A stretch of 64,000 nt of DNA from Alkalicoccus luteus (GCF_012034335.1 NZ_JAATHJ010000003.1:1-64000), one strand, 5' to 3'; counted from the stretch's first letter, positions 40,504-49,740 are shown. Made by a program: numbers and translations. The notes: generated by a model from the sequence alone, not told the origin.

Positions 40504-41146
40504 CAGGCTGTTGAAAAAGTCTTTCAACTTACATATTTATTCGTTTGATTGTATTTCCCCTCTGCTTACCAGCGGAAGCTTGCCGTGGGCTGGCCTTCAG
40601 CTATTTCTCAGGGTGACCCTGTATGAAGGGAAGAAAGGCACGGCTTCACTCGGACACAGGCTTCTCGCGAGAAGCCTTCAAGACCCAGTCCGGCTCCGCT
40701 CGTGCGTTGATGCCGTTCGCAGATCTGAACGGCACTGGATCTTCAGACTGCGCTGATCCCACGGGCGTCCCCGCCGGACACATCGGGGAAACGGCTCTGA
40801 TTCATGGAGAACAACGTCACGACAGGCAGGTGCGACCGCTTTTTTTACCTTTTATACTGAATTGTAGGAAGAATTGGCATCCCTATTCAACATCGAAACG
40901 TCGCATAGGGAAGGTTCAATCTGTGTGGAAGCCGATCGTGCAGGCCTAACCACACATATGAACCGTACTGCCAGCTGCCGACGTCGAAGGAACTCGACTC
41001 CGGGAGGATCAGAACGAGGCGAAGATCCAGCGATTCCGACAGCAGGAGGAATCGGTTAGCTGAGGCCGTTCCCTCCGGAAAGCGAGTGTCCGCAGATACA
41101 GGCAGATGCAACATTATTCACTTAAAATGACTTTATCAACACTCTG
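40504..41146. mobile_element. Non-autonomous 643-bp transposable element
   Basis: The segment has imperfect terminal inverted repeats: left end CAGGCTGTTGAAAAAGTC, right end read inward CAGAGTGTTGATAAAGTC, identical at 15 of 18 positions. It is flanked by exact 35-bp direct repeats, the signature of transposition. Inside is an exact internal inverted pair (CTGGATCTTC near 40736 and GAAGATCCAG near 41024). There are subterminal look-alike segments (TGGCCTTCAGCT on the left, AGCTGAGGCC on the right). No transposase-like or other convincing protein is encoded; the longest open frames lack ribosome sites and recognisable domains. Best read as a MITE-like or deleted insertion sequence. The TGTTGAAAAAGTC end and palindrome targeting recall IS1182-type elements, from memory only. 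Confidence 0.85.
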
Positions 41147-41181
41147 CAAGGGGCAGCCGCAACGAATGCGGCTGCCCCTTT
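41147..41181 (+). repeat. 35-bp direct repeat, right copy (with intact T-run)
   Basis: Exact copy of 40469-40503. Here the stem is followed by CCCCTTTTTCTTTT on the plus strand, which is probably the original tail of the mrp terminator. It also lies 22 nt after the end of psd on the minus strand. Confidence 0.93.
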
Positions 41182-41202
41182 TTCTTTTATGACGCGGACA
41201 AA

Positions 41203-41985
41203 TTAAGATTGCCCTTCCACGGCTATTGCCTCTCCCTGCCGCACGAAGGTGCCGGCTTCCTTTTTCCACCTGACATCCGGCCGGTCGTAAAGAAGAACGA
41301 CGCTTGATCCAAAGCCGAAGGCGGCCATCTCCTCCCCTTTCTCGAACGAGTCCTGAAGGCTGGATGGCATTACGCTGTTAACGTTCAGAGCTCCTACTTT
41401 GGCGGTGATAAAGCGCCCGGCCTCTCCCTCCATTTCCGTCATCAGCCTGTAGTTGTCAGCCAGCGGCGTCCTTCCGAGCAGAAACGCCATATCGTTTACA
41501 GGTTCGGAGTATTCACCTGCAGCCCAGCGTTTCAGTACACGCCCTGAAGAGGGTGCATGTATGCGGTGATACTCTTTTGGTGAAAGATAGAAGACGGCAA
41601 AACTGCCGTTTTGATAGCGCTCTCCGGCTCCTGTAACAGCAAGCATTGTCTCAAGGCTGTGACGGACCCCTTTCACGTAGAAATGTCCATCCCCTCTCAA
41701 ACTTCCGCTTGCAGTAAGCACGCCGTCTACGGGGCTTGCAATCGTTTTTTCAAGCATTGTCACCGGCCGGGTTCCTTCCAGCGTATGACGTGTAAAAAAC
41801 TCCTGCAGTGACCGGTATGAACCAGGGTCTTCTAAGTAATCAGCCATGTCGACCTGAAACGTCTTAATAAAACCAGGAATCAGCAGGCTGCTGGCACGCG
41901 ATCGTACAAATGACTGAAGCACCTTCGCATAAAGCGGATTATGTGTCAGCTCCAGCATTGCTGTATAAAGTTGTTTATTCATCAT
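41203..41985 (-). CDS. psd: Phosphatidylserine decarboxylase
   Basis: Makes phosphatidylethanolamine by decarboxylating phosphatidylserine at the membrane; the proenzyme cleaves itself to form a pyruvoyl group. The protein of about 260 residues has SPVDGVLTASG, the FYLSPKEYHRIHAP motif, NVNSV and the cleavage-site region GFGSSVVLLY near the C-terminus, where the serine of GSS is the expected pyruvoyl precursor. A GTG and three ATGs in a row (41991-41980) follow GGAG; the one at 41985 is reported. A likely extended -10 (TGC-TACAAT, 42017-42025) lies upstream. Confidence 0.93.
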   Translation of the reverse strand: MMNKQLYTAMLELTHNPLYAKVLQSFVRSRASSLLIPGFIKTFQVDMADYLEDPGSYRSLQEFFTRHTLEGTRPVTMLEKTIASPVDGVLTASGSLRGDGHFYVKGVRHSLETMLAVTGAGERYQNGSFAVFYLSPKEYHRIHAPSSGRVLKRWAAGEYSEPVNDMAFLLGRTPLADNYRLMTEMEGEAGRFITAKVGALNVNSVMPSSLQDSFEKGEEMAAFGFGSSVVLLYDRPDVRWKKEAGTFVRQGEAIAVEGQS

Positions 41986-42064
41986 CATCACTCCAGAGGG
42001 TTCGTATGCTATTCTTATTGTAGCAGAGAATGATCAGACACGCTTCTGAAGAAAGGAGTTCCTC

Positions 42065-44629
42065 ATGCAGTTAATCATGTCGCACAACAATCTTGATTTT
42101 GATGCGCTCGCCTCACTCATTGCTGCCAAAAAGCTTTACCCGGAGGCTGAGCCCGTTCTCCCTTCCAGACTGACCTCCGAGGTAGAGCATTTTATTACCA
42201 TCTACAAAGACATTTTTCCATTTACGAAAATTCACGAAGTAGACTGGAGCCGTGCAGAAGAGCTGATTCTGGTCGATGCATCTTATCTGGACCGCCAGGC
42301 AGAGGAAGAGGCCGCTTCTCTTCCTATAACCATCATCGATCACCATACAAACGAAACGGCAGCATTTCAACATATACGCTCGTTGCAGAACGAATCCGTC
42401 GGTGCCTGTGTGACCCTTCTGGCTGAACATATCCATGCAAGGTCGATTCCTATATCCCCTTTGGAGGCGACTGTGTTTGCACTTGGACTCTATTCGGATA
42501 CAGACTCGTTTACTATTCCGGGAACCACCGCCCGCGACTTGGAAGCTGGCGCCTACTTCATTCGTGCGGGAGCTAATTTGAAGGTCGTGGACCAGTTTCG
42601 AGAAACACCGCTCTCACACGATCAGCAGCGTCTGTTTCAGGAGCTCCTTGAGAATGGCGAGCAGCACACAATTGACGGAATCGATATTATGATCAGCGCC
42701 TCCGACCAGGATTATTATACCGGCCACCTCGCTCATATTTGCAAAAAGCTCCTGCAGGTGACCGGCCTTGACGGCGTCGTGGTAGTTTGCGGAATGGGGA
42801 ACAAAACGTTTATTACGACCAGAGGCCAGTCCGAACAGGTCGATTTTCGCGCGCTTGTCGACCATTTTGGCGGCGGCGGTCATGCACAGGCCGCCTCTGC
42901 ATCGATTAAAGGGGTGTCAGCTGCAGAAGCAGCTGAAAAAATAAAGAGTAAGCTTCCGGATGCAGTCGTTCCTGCATTGACGGCGGCTGATTTAATGTCA
43001 TCACCGGTTAGAGTTATCGCCCCTGAAACGACAGTTGAGACAGCGGTGAAAATGATTTACCGGTACGGACACAGCGGGTTTCCTATCGTCGAAGATGACC
43101 GGCTCACCGGCATTATTTCGCGCCGGGATCTCGATAAAGCCCTCCATCACAAACTAGGTCATGCACCAGTAAAAGGATTTATGCAGCGAAACCCGGTCTG
43201 GATTGATAAAACCGTCCGGCTTGATCAAATCCGGACAACGATGATGGAAAAACAAATCGGAAGACTTCCTGTACTGGAAGATGGACGCCCTGTGGGGATT
43301 GTATCCCGCTCGGATATTATTCAGGCAATGCACGGAAGGCAGCCTTCTGCATCCAGCATCCGCAGCAGCGGCCCTGTAAAGCGGCAGGTTGCAAAAACGA
43401 TGGAGAAGCAGTTTCCGCCTGAGCTGCTAACCCTCATTACAAGCATTCAGCAGGTGGCTGATGAGCAGAACATTCCCGTATTTATCATTGGAGGAATCGT
43501 GCGCGATTTGTTTCTCAATATTGCAAATGAGGACCTTGACATTGTTCTGGAAGGCGATGCGCCCTCCTTCGGCGAATCACTTACAGAAGCTTACGGAGGC
43601 CGTCTGAAAGTTCACCAGGCATTCCGTACGGCTACCTGGACGACAGATTCAGGCAGTAAAGTCGATTTGACGAGTGCCCGCACCGAGTACTATGACTTTC
43701 CAGCAGCACTGCCGCGTGTTGAGCTTTCTACAATACGGGAGGATTTGTACCGCCGGGACTTTACGATTAACACCCTTGCCGTTCAAATCAATCACGCTCG
43801 CTATGGAGAACTGACCGACTATTTTAACGGCCTTGACGATTTATCCAACCGCAAGCTCCGGATTTTATATAATCTCAGTTTTGTCGAAGACCCGACGAGA
43901 ATTTTGCGAGCCGTCCGTTTTGAAACCCGCTTCAGCTTTCAGATGGAAGCACAGACGAAGTATCTTGCTGAGGAGAACAAGCAGCTTCTTTCTTCCGTCA
44001 GCCGCTTTCGACTGTCTGAAGAGCTGTACCGGCTGTTTACGCAGAGCGACCCTTTAAAAGGTCTGGAGCGCTTATTTTCCTTCCAGCTTCAGGACATTCT
44101 TCTTGCCAGCCCGGATGAACCTGCAGATGTCCGTCGCAGGCAGCGGCGGATGAACCGGTACAGATACATCTTTGAAAGCCGTGGAGTTGTCTTTCCTGAA
44201 GCTGCGTGGGTCGCTGTCATGCTTTTCATGTCAGCACCGGACTCGGCAGCAATAGCCGGCATTCGTTCATATGCGATGAACAGACAGGAGGAGAAGGCCT
44301 GTGATGCCTGGCTGACATTATGGACCCACACAGAGGGAAACCATCTTCCATTTCGAGATGCTCACGCAGCTGCTTCCCACATTCCTGACTGGGCCGCTGT
44401 CGCCTTTGCTGCATTCAGTGAAGAGGCATCGCTCGCCCGCTACGTGTGGCGCCGGCTTGATGCCCGGCATGCGCTAAAAGGTAAAGATTTGATTGAAGCG
44501 GGATTTCGACCTGGCCCTGTTTTTTCAGATATGCTGTTTGAAGCGGAAATGCGCAAGCTGGAAAACCCGTCTCTTACAAAGGACGAGCTGCTGGCTCCAT
44601 TTATAAAAGCCGGCCATACCGGCATATGA
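42065..44629 (+). CDS. DHH phosphoesterase / CBS / tRNA nucleotidyltransferase (A-adding type) fusion protein
   Basis: An 854-residue fusion in three parts. Residues 1-310 form a DHH/DHHA1 phosphoesterase-like domain with NNLDFDALAS, LVDASYLD, IIDHHTNE and HFGGGGHAQAAS. About 312-435 are two CBS repeats (adenosyl ligand sensors). From about 460 there is a class II nucleotidyltransferase with GGIVRDLFLNIANEDLDIVL (DxD metal site), RRDFTINTLAV and the EDxxR-type FVEDPTRILRAVRF. Proteins of this architecture act as A-adding enzymes that complete tRNA CCA ends together with a separate CC-adding enzyme in Aquifex and some Bacillaceae. All visible catalytic residues are intact. It starts at ATG 42065 after GAAAGGAG and is divergent from psd. 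Confidence 0.9.
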   Translation: MQLIMSHNNLDFDALASLIAAKKLYPEAEPVLPSRLTSEVEHFITIYKDIFPFTKIHEVDWSRAEELILVDASYLDRQAEEEAASLPITIIDHHTNETAAFQHIRSLQNESVGACVTLLAEHIHARSIPISPLEATVFALGLYSDTDSFTIPGTTARDLEAGAYFIRAGANLKVVDQFRETPLSHDQQRLFQELLENGEQHTIDGIDIMISASDQDYYTGHLAHICKKLLQVTGLDGVVVVCGMGNKTFITTRGQSEQVDFRALVDHFGGGGHAQAASASIKGVSAAEAAEKIKSKLPDAVVPALTAADLMSSPVRVIAPETTVETAVKMIYRYGHSGFPIVEDDRLTGIISRRDLDKALHHKLGHAPVKGFMQRNPVWIDKTVRLDQIRTTMMEKQIGRLPVLEDGRPVGIVSRSDIIQAMHGRQPSASSIRSSGPVKRQVAKTMEKQFPPELLTLITSIQQVADEQNIPVFIIGGIVRDLFLNIANEDLDIVLEGDAPSFGESLTEAYGGRLKVHQAFRTATWTTDSGSKVDLTSARTEYYDFPAALPRVELSTIREDLYRRDFTINTLAVQINHARYGELTDYFNGLDDLSNRKLRILYNLSFVEDPTRILRAVRFETRFSFQMEAQTKYLAEENKQLLSSVSRFRLSEELYRLFTQSDPLKGLERLFSFQLQDILLASPDEPADVRRRQRRMNRYRYIFESRGVVFPEAAWVAVMLFMSAPDSAAIAGIRSYAMNRQEEKACDAWLTLWTHTEGNHLPFRDAHAAASHIPDWAAVAFAAFSEEASLARYVWRRLDARHALKGKDLIEAGFRPGPVFSDMLFEAEMRKLENPSLTKDELLAPFIKAGHTGI

Positions 44630-44701
44630 GGTTTACCGCTGCTTACTCTATCTGATAAGATAGTTTAGTAAACCATATTTTTCTCGAAAGGGCTGAACTC
44701 A

Positions 44702-45412
44702 ATGAGTGTACACATAGGGGCACAAAAAGGAGAAATTGCAGAAGCCATCCTGCTTCCTGGAGATCCTCTGCGCGCCAAGTATATCGCAGAAAATTTTTTA
44801 GAGGATGTTAAGCAGTATAATGATGTCCGCGGCATGTACGGCTATACAGGTACCTATAAAGGAGAGCGGGTATCTGTTCAGGGAACTGGCATGGGCGTTC
44901 CTTCCATTTCCATCTATGCGCACGAGCTGATCAACAGCTACGATGTTAAAAAACTGATCCGCGTAGGTACGTGCGGAGCTATTCAAAAGGACGTTAACGT
45001 TCGTGACGTTATTATTGCGATGAGCGCAGCGACTAACTCCGGCGTGAACCAGCATCATTTCAAAGGAGTCGATTTCGCTCCGACAGCTGATTTCGACCTT
45101 TTGAAAAAGGCATATGACGGAGCTCAGGCTCAGGGTCTTAATGTGAAAGTCGGCAGCGTCTTCACGAGCGACGTTTTCTATAACGAAGATGAAACACTGA
45201 TTCCGAACCTGGCCAAGCATCAGGTGCTTGCTGTAGAAATGGAGAGCTCAGCTCTGTACACCATTGCTGCACGGTTCCAGGTACAGGCACTGTCTGTCCT
45301 TACAGTAAGCGATCATATTATCACCGGCGAAGAAACGTCGTCCCAGGAACGCCAGGAAACATTCAATGAAATGGTTCACGTAGCTCTTGCAGCAGCTGTT
45401 TCCGACAACTGA
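44702..45412 (+). CDS. deoD: Purine nucleoside phosphorylase DeoD
   Basis: Phosphorolysis of purine (deoxy)nucleosides in salvage. The 236-residue hexameric-type enzyme has [38 protein letters not shown] and [12 protein letters not shown], with the catalytic Asp in [13 protein letters not shown] 44702 follows AAAGGG. A small CTATCT/AGATAG hairpin lies in the leader. Confidence 0.96.
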   Translation: MSVHIGAQKGEIAEAILLPGDPLRAKYIAENFLEDVKQYNDVRGMYGYTGTYKGERVSVQGTGMGVPSISIYAHELINSYDVKKLIRVGTCGAIQKDVNVRDVIIAMSAATNSGVNQHHFKGVDFAPTADFDLLKKAYDGAQAQGLNVKVGSVFTSDVFYNEDETLIPNLAKHQVLAVEMESSALYTIAARFQVQALSVLTVSDHIITGEETSSQERQETFNEMVHVALAAAVSDN

Positions 45413-45431
45413 GCTGTTTTATGCGAATAGT

Positions 45432-45475
45432 AAAAAGCATCCGCTCAGAATTAGTTTCTGACCGGATGCTTTTTC
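45432..45475. terminator. Bidirectional terminator between deoD and lplJ
   Basis: AAAAAGCATCCG-CTCAGAA / TTTCTGA-CCGGATGCTTTTT hairpin with T-runs in both directions, between two convergent genes. Confidence 0.88.
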
Positions 45476-45494
45476 GTTTCTCCTCTTAAGCTTA

Positions 45495-46484
45495 TCAATA
45501 AATGAGTTCAATAAAGCCTTCCCGCGGAACTGGCCCGAAATAGTAGGACATATCCGCATCTCCTACTGCCTCAAGGATAGCATTTTTTTCATATTTAACG
45601 CCTTTCAGTTTATCTTCCAGGTCAGATACTTCCCCAATTCCGAAAAAATCCCCGAATATTTTAATGTCCTGAATCGTACCTTTTGATACATTCAGCCGGA
45701 CATCGACTGTACCGGCTCCTTCAAAACGCCTGGAGCGCTCCAGATCGAACTTAGGGGATGTTCCATAGTTCCAGTCCCAGTTTTTATACCGCTTGTCAGC
45801 AAGGGCTTTAATTGCTTCCCAGTCTTCTTCAGAAAACCGGTGCGTAGGAATGTCTTCTCCCTCAAATATATGGTTAAGAATAAGCTGCTTCAGCTTCTCC
45901 ACATCGATCTCCTGCTCTGTTAGCTCATTAATGTTTGCAACCCTGGCACGAACGGATTTAATGCCTTTTGACCTCATTTTTTCTTCACTGACCTGTAAAG
46001 AGTCCACGATATTCTCCATCTGCACATCCACGAGCAGCGTTCCGTGGCTGAACATCTTTCCTTTTGTTGAATACTGGGCGTTGCCCGATATTTTTTTTCC
46101 GTTGGCGTGAATATCATTTCGTCCGCTGAGCTCGGCGTTAATTCCTAAACTTTTTAAAGCTTGAATCACCGGCTCTGTAAATTTTGCGTAGTTGGAAAAG
46201 CTGTCACCGTCGTCTTTGGTAAGAAAGCTGAAGCTTAAGTTGCCCAGATCCTGATAAACGGCTCCTCCGCCTGAAAGCCTGCGGACCACTTTAATGTTAT
46301 TCTCATCTACAAAAGCTTTATTGATCTCCTGGTGCGTGTTCTGGTTTTTCCCAATAATGATACACGGTTCGTTCACATAAAAAAGCAGGTACGTTTCATC
46401 GGATGGAAGCGTCTGCAGCGCATATTCCTCAAGCGCAAGATTTAAACCTGGATCATGGATGTTCTCATTATCGATAAAGATCAT
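45495..46484 (-). CDS. lplJ: Lipoate-protein ligase A
   Basis: Activates free lipoate with ATP and attaches it to the E2 or H subunits of lipoate-dependent enzymes. The 329-residue protein has the ligase motif VVRRLSGGGAVYQDLGNLSFSF near residue 67, the NGKKISGNAQYSTKGKMFSHGTLL region and the C-terminal accessory domain. Length and motifs match B. subtilis LplJ. Its upstream region is shared with the divergent aldo/keto reductase gene. Confidence 0.93.
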   Translation of the reverse strand: MIFIDNENIHDPGLNLALEEYALQTLPSDETYLLFYVNEPCIIIGKNQNTHQEINKAFVDENNIKVVRRLSGGGAVYQDLGNLSFSFLTKDDGDSFSNYAKFTEPVIQALKSLGINAELSGRNDIHANGKKISGNAQYSTKGKMFSHGTLLVDVQMENIVDSLQVSEEKMRSKGIKSVRARVANINELTEQEIDVEKLKQLILNHIFEGEDIPTHRFSEEDWEAIKALADKRYKNWDWNYGTSPKFDLERSRRFEGAGTVDVRLNVSKGTIQDIKIFGDFFGIGEVSDLEDKLKGVKYEKNAILEAVGDADMSYYFGPVPREGFIELIY

Positions 46485-46570
46485 GTGATCAACCTCCTGT
46501 TCAGTCTGTATCTATCGTACCATATCCCGGAAGCATTCGTGCTTATTAGACCGGTTATGAATACGGTTTA

Positions 46571-46579
46571 TGCTATACT
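46571..46579 (+). promoter_or_regulatory. Extended -10 promoter of the aldo/keto reductase gene
   Basis: TGC-TATACT at 46571-46579, 33 nt before the ATG; no good -35 box is visible, as is common with extended -10 promoters. Confidence 0.5.
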
Positions 46580-46611
46580 GAAAACATTCTGCTCGAGGAG
46601 GGAATTGAGTT

Positions 46612-47436
46612 ATGGAATTTGTCACTCTCAACAATGGAACACGCATGCCGCAGCTCGGATTTGGTGTCTGGCAGGTACCGGATGATGAAGCAGAGGCAGC
46701 CGTAACCAACGCACTGAAAGCCGGTTATCGATCGATCGATACGGCTATGATCTACCAGAATGAAACAGGTGTCGGAAAAGCTCTGGCTAAAACATCGATC
46801 CCCCGTGAAGAATTATTTATCACGACAAAAGTGTGGAATGCCGATCAAGGCTACGAAAACACGATGAACGCATTCGAAGCAAGTCTTGACCGGCTCGGTC
46901 TTGATTACGTGGATTTATATCTGATTCACTGGCCTACGCCGGAGTTTGATGAATACGTTGATACGTACAAAGCTTTGGAAGCCTTATATGAAAGCGGAAA
47001 AGTAAAAGCCATCGGTGTTTGTAATTTTGACATTGATCATTTAGAACGTCTTAAACAGGAATGTTCTGTCACTCCTGTATTAAATCAGGTAGAGTGCCAT
47101 CCGTTCCTCGCCCAGGAGGAGCTGCGCAATTACTGTGATACAAATGATATTTATGTAGAAGCATGGAGTCCGCTTATGCAGGGCGGTGAGGTATTAAATC
47201 ATCCTGTCGTGCAGAATATCGCGGAGGATCATCAGAAGACGGGCGCTCAGGTTATTCTGCGCTGGCATTTGCAGCGGGGAAATATCGTGATACCTAAATC
47301 AGTGACTCCTTCCCGGATTAAGGAAAATATTGACGTTTTCGACTTCGAATTAACAGACGATGAACTAGAAATAATTAATAACCTGGACAGAGGGATCCGT
47401 AAAGGTCCTAAGCCAGCGGAAATGAACAAACGCTGA
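46612..47436 (+). CDS. Aldo/keto reductase (YtbE/YvgN type)
   Basis: NADPH-dependent reductase of the AKR5-like group; relatives in Bacillus reduce methylglyoxal and glyoxal. The 274-residue protein has the tetrad in YRSIDTAMIYQNE (Asp, Tyr), TTKVW (Lys) and LIHWPTP (His). The NADP-binding IPKSVTPSRIKENIDVFDF is near the C-terminus. ATG follows GAGGAGGG. It is a single gene with a terminator. The true substrate cannot be told from sequence. Confidence 0.92.
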   Translation: MEFVTLNNGTRMPQLGFGVWQVPDDEAEAAVTNALKAGYRSIDTAMIYQNETGVGKALAKTSIPREELFITTKVWNADQGYENTMNAFEASLDRLGLDYVDLYLIHWPTPEFDEYVDTYKALEALYESGKVKAIGVCNFDIDHLERLKQECSVTPVLNQVECHPFLAQEELRNYCDTNDIYVEAWSPLMQGGEVLNHPVVQNIAEDHQKTGAQVILRWHLQRGNIVIPKSVTPSRIKENIDVFDFELTDDELEIINNLDRGIRKGPKPAEMNKR

Positions 47437-47456
47437 CTTGTATGACTCCGGGCCGG

Positions 47457-47496
47457 CACCGAAAAGAGGACACGCTCCCTTTTCGGTGTTTTTTTA
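47457..47496 (+). terminator. Intrinsic terminator of the aldo/keto reductase gene
   Basis: CACCGAAAAG / CTTTTCGGTG stem followed by TTTTTTTAA on the plus strand. Confidence 0.88.
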
Positions 47497-47687
47497 ATCG
47501 TGGACACATAAGCAATAAAAAACGGAAAGTTTGTCATAGAAAACGAAAAGGCTTCTTCCTGCCCCGTTTGATTAGACTTCAGCCAGTCTGCCTTCATTCT
47601 CCCTGTGCTCTTTGATTGTAATCACAATTACTTACTCTGTATTCTCCCTACCAATTCTGGTTGATTCTTGTCATGACATCACCTAAC

Positions 47688-47724
47688 GAAAAAAAGCAGG
47701 CTCTCTTTTCAGAGTCACCTGCTT
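47688..47724 (-). terminator. Intrinsic terminator after dapF
   Basis: Minus-strand AGCAGG...CCTGCT stem with inner ACTCT/AGAG pairing and a TTTTTT tail. The 190 bp between this and the previous terminator show no gene. Confidence 0.8.
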
Positions 47725-47759
47725 ATATGTTTAACGGTACTGCTTTACACATATGCTGC

Positions 47760-48731
47760 TCACAAGGAGCCGGATTTGTCACGTGCATATGCTTCCATCC
47801 GTTCATATGCTTTTATCTCATCTGAAAAAACAGTATGAACCTCCAGGTGGAACTGTCGGAAATCACCTTCTTCCACCTTTAACGTGCCTTCCCATTCGTA
47901 TGTGGCATTCCCGATCAGCCGCATTTCGTAAGCTTCACCGTGCTGTTCCGGGATAACATGCACCAACCCGCCCGGATTATAGACAGTGAGTTTCGAGCCG
48001 ATTGTCTGACCGCCGTCCAGACAGCTGACTAAGGCCGATGCAGACATAGCCGTGCCGCAGGCGTTAGTAAGACCGACTCCCCTTTCGTACGTCCGAACGA
48101 AAATACTTCCGTCTGCCAGCTCTTTTACAAAGCTGACGTTGGTTCCATTCGGAAGCAGTTCTTTCAATTCATTAGCGCGCTTTCCGCAAGCTTCCACTTC
48201 CTCGTCATTGATATGATCAACAATCGCTACTAGGTGCGGATTTGGGACAGATAAGGCTGTAAAGCGAGCTGTCGGATGAAGCTCGGGTATTGACGCAAGA
48301 CGCAGCTCAGACTCCGCTGTCACCGGCACCTCTTCCGGCTGAAAAGATACCGGCTTTATTGCCACCTCATATGTTGGAATTTGCTCAAACACAGGATCCT
48401 GCACCCCTGTAGCAAGCGGCGCTTTCATTGTTTCTATAGTAATTTGCTGCAAACCGGTATGTTCCAGAACATAGCGTGCCGCACAGCGAAGTCCGTTTCC
48501 GCACATTTCTGCTTCGGTTCCGTCACTGTTCAGCATTCGCATACGCGCTTCCGTTCCGGTACCGGGAAGGATGAACAACACGCCGTCCGAGCCGATTTTC
48601 CCTTCCCTGTCGCTTACAGCAATTGCCAACTGCTCCCGCATATCATCTGTTAATTCCGGATCTTCCGTCCATTCGTCGACGATAACAAAATCATTTTTCG
48701 ATCCGTGACATTTCACTGCTTTTAACTTCAT
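47760..48731 (-). CDS. dapF: Diaminopimelate epimerase
   Basis: Interconverts LL- and meso-diaminopimelate for peptidoglycan and lysine. The 323-residue protein has both catalytic cysteines, in EMCGNGLRCAARY and LTNACGTAMSAS, plus KCHGSKNDFVIVD at the start and LPNGTNVSFV. It is about 40 residues longer than B. subtilis DapF, mainly in a C-terminal extension. The ATG at 48731 follows AGGAGG; the frame is open upstream into the next gene but without a family match. Confidence 0.92.
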   Translation of the reverse strand: MKLKAVKCHGSKNDFVIVDEWTEDPELTDDMREQLAIAVSDREGKIGSDGVLFILPGTGTEARMRMLNSDGTEAEMCGNGLRCAARYVLEHTGLQQITIETMKAPLATGVQDPVFEQIPTYEVAIKPVSFQPEEVPVTAESELRLASIPELHPTARFTALSVPNPHLVAIVDHINDEEVEACGKRANELKELLPNGTNVSFVKELADGSIFVRTYERGVGLTNACGTAMSASALVSCLDGGQTIGSKLTVYNPGGLVHVIPEQHGEAYEMRLIGNATYEWEGTLKVEEGDFRQFHLEVHTVFSDEIKAYERMEAYARDKSGSL

Positions 48732-48765
48732 CGGTTTTATTCCTCCTGCATCTGTAAACTGATTA

Positions 48766-49740
48766 TTAAAGCTGAACGTCCCATGAAGCTTTGGAAATCT
48801 GTTCTGCTTCATTATCAGACAACCTTACGTTCAATGCTCCAGCATGCTCAGCTGCGTGTTTTTCAGACGAAGCACCCGGGATCGCAAAAACCAGGTCCCC
48901 GTGATAATGAACCATCCAGCTTAAGACAACCTGGCTGACTGTGGCCTCATGATGTTCAGCTGTTGCTTCAAGCAGGTTCATTAAAGGCTTTGTTTTTTCC
49001 AGGTATCCGCTGCGGAAGCGACCCATCCATTTTCTTGGTCCTCGTTTTTTCTTGATTGCATCCGGATCCTGATGATACTTGCCTGTTAACAACCCTTGCT
49101 CCAATGGGGAGTAAGCGATCACCGAAATACCGAGCTCTCTGCACGTGTCGAACAGACCGTTTTGCTCAGCTCTTCTGTCCAGAAGGCTGTACTTAATCTG
49201 ATTGGATGCGAGCGGTACGCCTTCCGCATGAAGTGTATCATACGCTTCGAGCATTCGTTTTTCATTAAAATTTGATACGCCTATTTCTCCAATCTCACCA
49301 CGGTGTTTAAGCGCCAGCATTGCTTCCATCTCTTTACCGGCTGACGAAAAAGAAAACGGCTGATGGATCTGATACAGTGCAATAGGGCGCTGATTCAGCG
49401 CATCGCGCCGCGCCCCAATCGTTTTTTCTATGGAACTGGCTTTTCGTCCTGCAGGCCACCACTTGTCAGCGATATAAACTGTCTCAAGAGAGGCCTCTTC
49501 ACGGTCGAGTGCATCTGCAAGCGCACGTTCAGATGCACCGTTCCCATAGACCTCAGCGGTATCAAACCAGTTGATGCCTCCGGCCAGTGACGCGCGGACG
49601 ATAGCCTGCATGTCCTCCTCGCCGACGTCGTCCCAGTATCGTCCTACTGCATTCGCTCCGCGGCTAAACTGCCAGCAGCCAATTCCAATCGGGGAAAGCT
49701 GCGGCCCTTCTTTTCCAAGCGTTCTGTATGCATGATTCAT
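48766..49740 (-). CDS. Aldo/keto reductase (AKR11/12-like)
   Basis: Oxidoreductase of 324 residues with the AKR motifs GGINWFDTAEVYGNGASE (Asp, Tyr), IADKWW (Lys) and ALYQIHQP (His). The C-terminal cofactor segment AIPGASSEKHAAEHAGAL follows. It belongs to a different subgroup from the reductase at 46612. It is 34 nt upstream of dapF and may be cotranscribed with it. Substrate unknown. Confidence 0.88.
   Translation of the reverse strand: MNHAYRTLGKEGPQLSPIGIGCWQFSRGANAVGRYWDDVGEEDMQAIVRASLAGGINWFDTAEVYGNGASERALADALDREEASLETVYIADKWWPAGRKASSIEKTIGARRDALNQRPIALYQIHQPFSFSSAGKEMEAMLALKHRGEIGEIGVSNFNEKRMLEAYDTLHAEGVPLASNQIKYSLLDRRAEQNGLFDTCRELGISVIAYSPLEQGLLTGKYHQDPDAIKKKRGPRKWMGRFRSGYLEKTKPLMNLLEATAEHHEATVSQVVLSWMVHYHGDLVFAIPGASSEKHAAEHAGALNVRLSDNEAEQISKASWDVQL

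Noticed and set aside
40623-41059. Short open frames inside the mobile element (for example 40623-40949 and 40874-41059)
   Set aside because: No ribosome site, no transposase motif, low-complexity basic translations; the element appears non-coding.
40469-41181. CRISPR-like repeat pair
   Set aside because: Only two repeats, 643 bp apart, each being a terminator hairpin, with transposon-type inverted ends between them.
47247-47597. Minus-strand open frame of 116 codons overlapping the end of the aldo/keto reductase gene
   Set aside because: Lies over a coding end and its terminator hairpin, has no ribosome site and no recognisable product.
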